Shown: positions 39,318 through 42,614 of the stretch, in pieces
How the letters are laid out: each line of letters opens with the position of its first letter
How positions within the stretch are numbered: the first letter of the stretch is position 1
Source of the DNA: an uncultured Acetatifactor sp.
GTDB taxonomy: Bacteria; Bacillota; Clostridia; Lachnospirales; Lachnospiraceae
NCBI GenBank assembly: GCA_910580225.1
Contig: CAJTXE010000005.1
Coordinates: 83,487-126,100, forward strand
Length of the DNA: 42,614 nt
Direction of reading: 5' to 3'
Made by a program: the position numbers and the translations under genes
The notes under the pieces: model-generated
Database searches by the model: none
What the model was told of the DNA's origin: nothing
The model's input: the letters and a program-made list of their open reading frames with translations, nothing else

Positions 39318-42278
39318 ATGAAGAAACGGTGGAAAAAGGGCCTGACCGGTCTTCTTACTGTCTGCATGGCTCTGTCCGTTGTCTGCCCGGGAGGCTATGG
39401 AACCCTGAAGGCGCAGGCCCGGACGGAGCAGTCTCTGGAGGAGTATAAGGACGTGCTGAACTATACGGCCGAGTACCAGGATTTCAGGGAATATCAGGAG
39501 CAGCATCAGGGAAGCGTCTACCCGGATGATGTGTATGTCCTGGAGGGCGGCGACTTTGTGCGGTTCGAGGGCAGGGAAGAACCGGAAGTCCTGACGGATT
39601 ACGAAGGCAGGGCGGGTACATCGGTTCTGACCCATGACACGGGGATGGTGGAGTATGAGGTGGATATCCGCACCGAAGGGATGTATCAGCTGTCTCTGAC
39701 CTACTATCCGGTGGAAGGAAACGGTTCCTCCATTCAGAGGGCGTTTTTCCTGGACGGGGAGCTTCCTTACAAGCAGCTGTCGGAAATCGAGTTTTCCAGG
39801 GTATGGGCCAATTCGGTCAGCGAATGGGCCTCCGACAATCAGGGAAATGACCTGAAGCCCACCCAGGTGGAGGCGCCGGAATGGGTGGAGAGTCAGCTTT
39901 ATGACGCGGAAGGCTATGTGGTGGAGCCTTTGAGTCTGTACCTGACGCCGGGAAAGCATACCATCACGGTGGTCTCCCAGAGAGAGCCAATGGTACTGGG
40001 GGCGATAACCTTAAGGAACCAGAAGGCGCCGTTGGATTATCAGGAACAGTACAAGGCGTGGTTTTCCGAAGGGGCCAAGGACACTGCAGGAAAACTTGTG
40101 GAGATTCAGGCGGAATACGCGGAGAAGAAATCTTCCAGTATGCTTTATCCAACCCAGGACCAGTCCTCACCGTCGGTTTATCCCTACAGCGCCAGGGCAT
40201 TGAAAAACAATACCATCGGCGGCAACAGCTGGAGTCATACGGGGCAGTGGATTGAGTGGGAATTTGATGTGGAGCAGGACGGCTTCTATCATATCGCCCT
40301 TCACGCAAAGCAGAATTTCGTGAAAGGAATCTATGTCTCCCGGAAAATTCTCCTGGACGGAGAAGTGCCTTTCAGCGAGATGAGTCATTACGGTTTCACC
40401 TACCATTCCGACTGGGAAATGATGAAGCTGTCGGATGAGGCGGGAGAACCTTACCGGTTTTATCTCACAGCCGGACATCACACCCTGCGGATGCAGGCGG
40501 TTCTGGGAGATTTTGCCCGGGTGGTGAGCGATGTGCAGAATACGGTAATCAAGCTGAATGCCGTGTACCGCAATATCATCCGGATTACAGGCGTTTCCCC
40601 GGACGAGTACCGGGACTACCAGATTGAGAAGCGGCTGCCGGGCCTGGGCGAGAGCCTTGCGGAGATCAAGGGAGATCTGGACGGCATCCTTGTCAGCCTG
40701 GAAGAGCTGAATGTCCGGGGCAGCGAGGAAAATGTCATCATCACCATGCGGGATCAGTTGGAAGATATCCTGGAGGATGTGGAGAAGGTTACCAGGATGG
40801 TGGGGGATTTCAAAACCAATGTAAGCGCCCTGGGAACCTGGATTACCAATGCCCAGTCACAGCCGCTGCAGTTGGACGCCCTGTATATTCTGTCTCCGGA
40901 TCAGGATACGCCAAAGGTGAAGGATTCCTTCTTCAGTAAACTGGGACATGAATTTAAGAAGCTTTATTATTCCTTTATCGTAGATTACAATGCCATCGGA
41001 AACATTGCAGAGGAAGGCGGGGACAGCCCCACCATTACGGTGTGGGTGGGCAGCGGACGGGACCAGGCGAATGTGATAAAATCCCTGGTGGACGAAACCT
41101 TTACCCCCAGGAAAAATATCAATGTAAACGTGATGTTGGTGGACATGAATACCCTGCTGCAGGCTTCCCTGGCGGGGCAGGGACCGGATGTGGCGCTGCA
41201 GGTGGCCAATTCCGGAGGCTCCGTGGCTACCTCCGCAACAGGAACCACAGGCTCCTCCAATGATTTGCCGGTAAACTACGGGCTGCGCAGCGCGGCGGTA
41301 GACCTGACTAACTTCCCGGACTGGGAGGAGATTGCAGCACGTTTCCGGGAAAGCGCCCTTTCCCAGTACCGGTTCGAGGGTTCCCTGTATGCACTGCCGG
41401 AAACCCAGAATTTCCAGATGATGTTTTATCGGAAGGATATTCTCAACGAACTGGGAGTGGAGGTGCCCAAGACCTGGGACGACATGAAAGTGGTGATTTC
41501 GGAGTTGAGCAAGAACCAGATGAGCGTGGGGATGCTGCCTTCGGAGCTGACCTTTACCAGTCTCCTGTATCAGTATGGCGGGGAGCTGTACAATGAGGAC
41601 GGATCGGCCTCGGCGTTGAATTCAGAGGAAGCCATCAACGCTTTTAAGGCATATTGTGAATTTTACACCGATTATAAACTGGACCGCGCTACCAGTGTGG
41701 AGCAGCGGTTCCGCACCGGAGAGTCTCCCATTATCATAGCGGACTACACCACTTACAATGTGTTGGAGGTGTCTGCGCCGGATATCAAGGGGCTGTGGGG
41801 CTTTACTACACTGCCGGGGGTTGTGCAGGAGGACGGTTCCGTGAACAATGTGTCCGCCAGTACCGGGCTTGCCTGCATGATGATGAACGGTTCCGAAGAT
41901 AAGGCTGCATCCTGGGAATTCATGAAATGGTGGCTGTCCGAGGAGACCCAGACCGCCTACGGCAAGGAGATGGAAGGCCTCATGGGCGAGGCGGCCAGGT
42001 ATCCCACCGCCAATGTGGAGGCATTCGCCAATCTGCCCTGGCCGTCGGACGACTACGAGGCTCTGGAAGAACAGCTTGCCAATGTAAAGGGCTTCCGCCA
42101 GGTGCCCGGCAGTTACTTCACATGGCGTAATGTGAACAATGCCTTCTACACCGTGGTTGTGGCCGAGGACGACAAGAAGATGCAGCCCCGGGAAGCCATG
42201 TACGAGTACATAGAGTATATCAACGCGGAAATCACAGGCAAACGCCAGGAATTCGGAATGACGACAGCGGAGCAGTAA
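39318..42278 (+). CDS. Large secreted protein: two carbohydrate-binding-like domains, helical linker and solute-binding domain
   Basis: A 986-residue protein with a Sec signal peptide (MKKRWKKGLTGLLTVCMALS, cleavage likely after KAQA near residue 34). No lipobox is clear. Residues about 60-235 and 245-425 are two related beta-sandwich-like domains (GMYQLSLTYYPVEG and GFYHIALHAKQN, each ending in a YLTPGKHTI or YLTAGHHTL strand) that resemble carbohydrate-binding modules. A helical linker (about 430-560) follows. Residues about 570-980 match family 1 solute-binding proteins (TITVWVGSGRDQ, GPDVALQVAN, MMFYRKDILNELGVEVPKTWDD, AASWEFMKWWLS). It likely captures manno-oligosaccharides for an ABC transporter whose permeases would lie beyond the window. 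AAAGGAGGAG precedes the start. The fusion is much longer than typical binding proteins (about 450). Confidence 0.85.
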   Translation: MKKRWKKGLTGLLTVCMALSVVCPGGYGTLKAQARTEQSLEEYKDVLNYTAEYQDFREYQEQHQGSVYPDDVYVLEGGDFVRFEGREEPEVLTDYEGRAGTSVLTHDTGMVEYEVDIRTEGMYQLSLTYYPVEGNGSSIQRAFFLDGELPYKQLSEIEFSRVWANSVSEWASDNQGNDLKPTQVEAPEWVESQLYDAEGYVVEPLSLYLTPGKHTITVVSQREPMVLGAITLRNQKAPLDYQEQYKAWFSEGAKDTAGKLVEIQAEYAEKKSSSMLYPTQDQSSPSVYPYSARALKNNTIGGNSWSHTGQWIEWEFDVEQDGFYHIALHAKQNFVKGIYVSRKILLDGEVPFSEMSHYGFTYHSDWEMMKLSDEAGEPYRFYLTAGHHTLRMQAVLGDFARVVSDVQNTVIKLNAVYRNIIRITGVSPDEYRDYQIEKRLPGLGESLAEIKGDLDGILVSLEELNVRGSEENVIITMRDQLEDILEDVEKVTRMVGDFKTNVSALGTWITNAQSQPLQLDALYILSPDQDTPKVKDSFFSKLGHEFKKLYYSFIVDYNAIGNIAEEGGDSPTITVWVGSGRDQANVIKSLVDETFTPRKNINVNVMLVDMNTLLQASLAGQGPDVALQVANSGGSVATSATGTTGSSNDLPVNYGLRSAAVDLTNFPDWEEIAARFRESALSQYRFEGSLYALPETQNFQMMFYRKDILNELGVEVPKTWDDMKVVISELSKNQMSVGMLPSELTFTSLLYQYGGELYNEDGSASALNSEEAINAFKAYCEFYTDYKLDRATSVEQRFRTGESPIIIADYTTYNVLEVSAPDIKGLWGFTTLPGVVQEDGSVNNVSASTGLACMMMNGSEDKAASWEFMKWWLSEETQTAYGKEMEGLMGEAARYPTANVEAFANLPWPSDDYEALEEQLANVKGFRQVPGSYFTWRNVNNAFYTVVVAEDDKKMQPREAMYEYIEYINAEITGKRQEFGMTTAEQ

Positions 42279-42369
42279 GGCGGAGGAAATGCGACGAAGG
42301 GACTTTATACTTCAGAGCTGTCGCGCAGCGACTAAAATAAAGTCGCGAAGGTACAGGAGATAAAAGATC

Positions 42370-42453
42370 ATGAGAGAACTACCGAATGAGCTTTTATCTC
42401 AAGTAAATGTACCGAGGGGACTTTATACTTCAGAGCTGTCGCGCAGTGACTAA
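42370..42453 (+). CDS. Possible 27-residue peptide ending in LSRSD (repeat unit 1)
   Basis: The ORF starts at ATG in the conserved loop, nine bases after AGGAGA, and ends in GLYTSELSRSD. It spans the boundary of two repeat units. Middle residues differ from the next copy exactly where the hairpin arm changes, while both ends are conserved. Whether it is translated or is a by-product of a conserved hairpin is open. No homologue is recognised. Confidence 0.35.
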   Translation: MRELPNELLSQVNVPRGLYTSELSRSD

Positions 42454-42487
42454 AATAAAGTCGCGAAGGCGCGTGAGAGGAAGGTTC

Positions 42488-42571
42488 ATGAGAGAACTTT
42501 CGAATGAAGCTTCCTCTCGGAGGAAAGCGCCGAAGGGACTTTATACTTCAGAGCTGTCACGCAGTGACTAA
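42488..42571 (+). CDS. Possible 27-residue peptide ending in LSRSD (repeat unit 2)
   Basis: Same length, start context and ending as the ORF at 42370 (MREL at the start, GLYTSELSRSD at the end). Codons TCA and AGT replace TCG and AGC without changing the residues. A ribosome site (GAGAGG) is seven bases upstream. A third start at 42606 runs off the window. Confidence 0.35.
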   Translation: MRELSNEASSRRKAPKGLYTSELSRSD

Positions 42572-42614
42572 AATAAAGTCGCGAAGGCGCGTGAGAGGAA
42601 GGTTCATGAGAGAA

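Larger units (their letters stand above)
42290..42614 (+). repeat. 118-bp tandem structured repeats at the right edge
   Basis: Blocks starting CTTTATACTTCAGAGCTGTC occur at 42303, 42421 and 42539, exactly 118 bp apart; the third is cut by the window. Each unit has a hairpin GTCRC-GCA-GYGAC nested between GACTTTAT and ATAAAGTC, then a larger hairpin with changing arms: GAGATAAAAG/CTTTTATCTC in unit 1 and GAGAGGAAG/CTTCCTCTC in unit 2. That hairpin lies within GGTAC/GTACC or GGCGC/GCGCC. The loop around CATGAGAGAACT is conserved. Short ORFs lie across the units. Confidence 0.88.

Noticed and set aside
42290..42614. CRISPR array
   Set aside because: The repeats are contiguous 118-bp units without unique spacers of constant length, and the changing parts are paired stem arms.

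Overview
The window looks like a chromosome segment of a gut Lachnospiraceae (Clostridia) bacterium. The grounds are AGGAGG ribosome sites throughout, sigma-A promoters with 17-bp spacers, many large solute-binding lipoproteins, LytTR/GHKL two-component genes, an IS256 remnant, and GH130 phosphorylase genes like those of Roseburia- or Ruminococcus-type mannan users. Most of it is GC-rich. Two stretches, about 33.8-36.9 kb and 38.1-38.7 kb, are clearly AT-rich and look acquired. I see no rRNA, tRNA or CRISPR array.

Layout. 0-0.77 kb: the 3' end of a heptad-repeat (YhgE/Pip-like) surface protein. 0.9-7.1 kb: a tandem duplication of a module made of a minus-strand lipoprotein gene (N-terminal propeller-like part plus solute-binding part) and a divergently transcribed, structured non-coding RNA; the RNA copies start near 3382 and 6884. 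7.3-11.9 kb: MoxR ATPase, DUF58 and transglutaminase genes with ATGA overlaps. 12.2-16.2 kb: a GHKL histidine kinase, a LytTR response regulator and a two-gene ABC exporter. 16.3-17.7 kb: a decay zone with a truncated esterase copy, a frameshifted IS256 element and a response-regulator remnant. 17.7-18.9 kb: a split ThrE-type exporter. 19.1-22.9 kb: an XRE regulator, an FAD/Rieske oxidoreductase and a tocopherol-cyclase-like protein. 23.3-24.0 kb: a YefM/YoeB-type toxin-antitoxin pair whose toxin is broken by a small mobile element. 24.1-26.8 kb: an unusual ECF sigma factor and an AraC regulator.

27.1-42.3 kb is a beta-mannan utilisation locus. It holds an AGE-family (cellobiose 2-epimerase-like) enzyme, two GH130 phosphorylases, a two-domain acetyl-esterase, a LacI regulator and a 986-residue protein joining two carbohydrate-binding-like domains to a solute-binding domain. 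The expected route is uptake of acetylated manno-oligosaccharides, deacetylation, shortening by mannooligosaccharide phosphorolysis, epimerisation of mannobiose to mannosyl-glucose, and phosphorolysis to mannose 1-phosphate and glucose. The locus is interrupted by an AT-rich insert carrying a methyltransferase and an AraC-phosphotransferase fusion.

The most notable things beyond ordinary genes are: (1) the duplicated lipoprotein/ncRNA module, with a compensatory 3' hairpin; (2) 118-bp tandem repeats at the right edge that are both hairpins with compensatory changes and 27-codon ORFs ending in LSRSD, with a diverged relative at 21.95 kb; (3) a 140-156 bp inverted-repeat element with GTAA/TTAC ends and 8-bp target duplications, two copies, one inside the toxin gene; (4) a second small structured repeat at 33.44 and 38.78 kb with covarying stems; (5) in-frame tandem-repeat insertions in at least five unrelated proteins.
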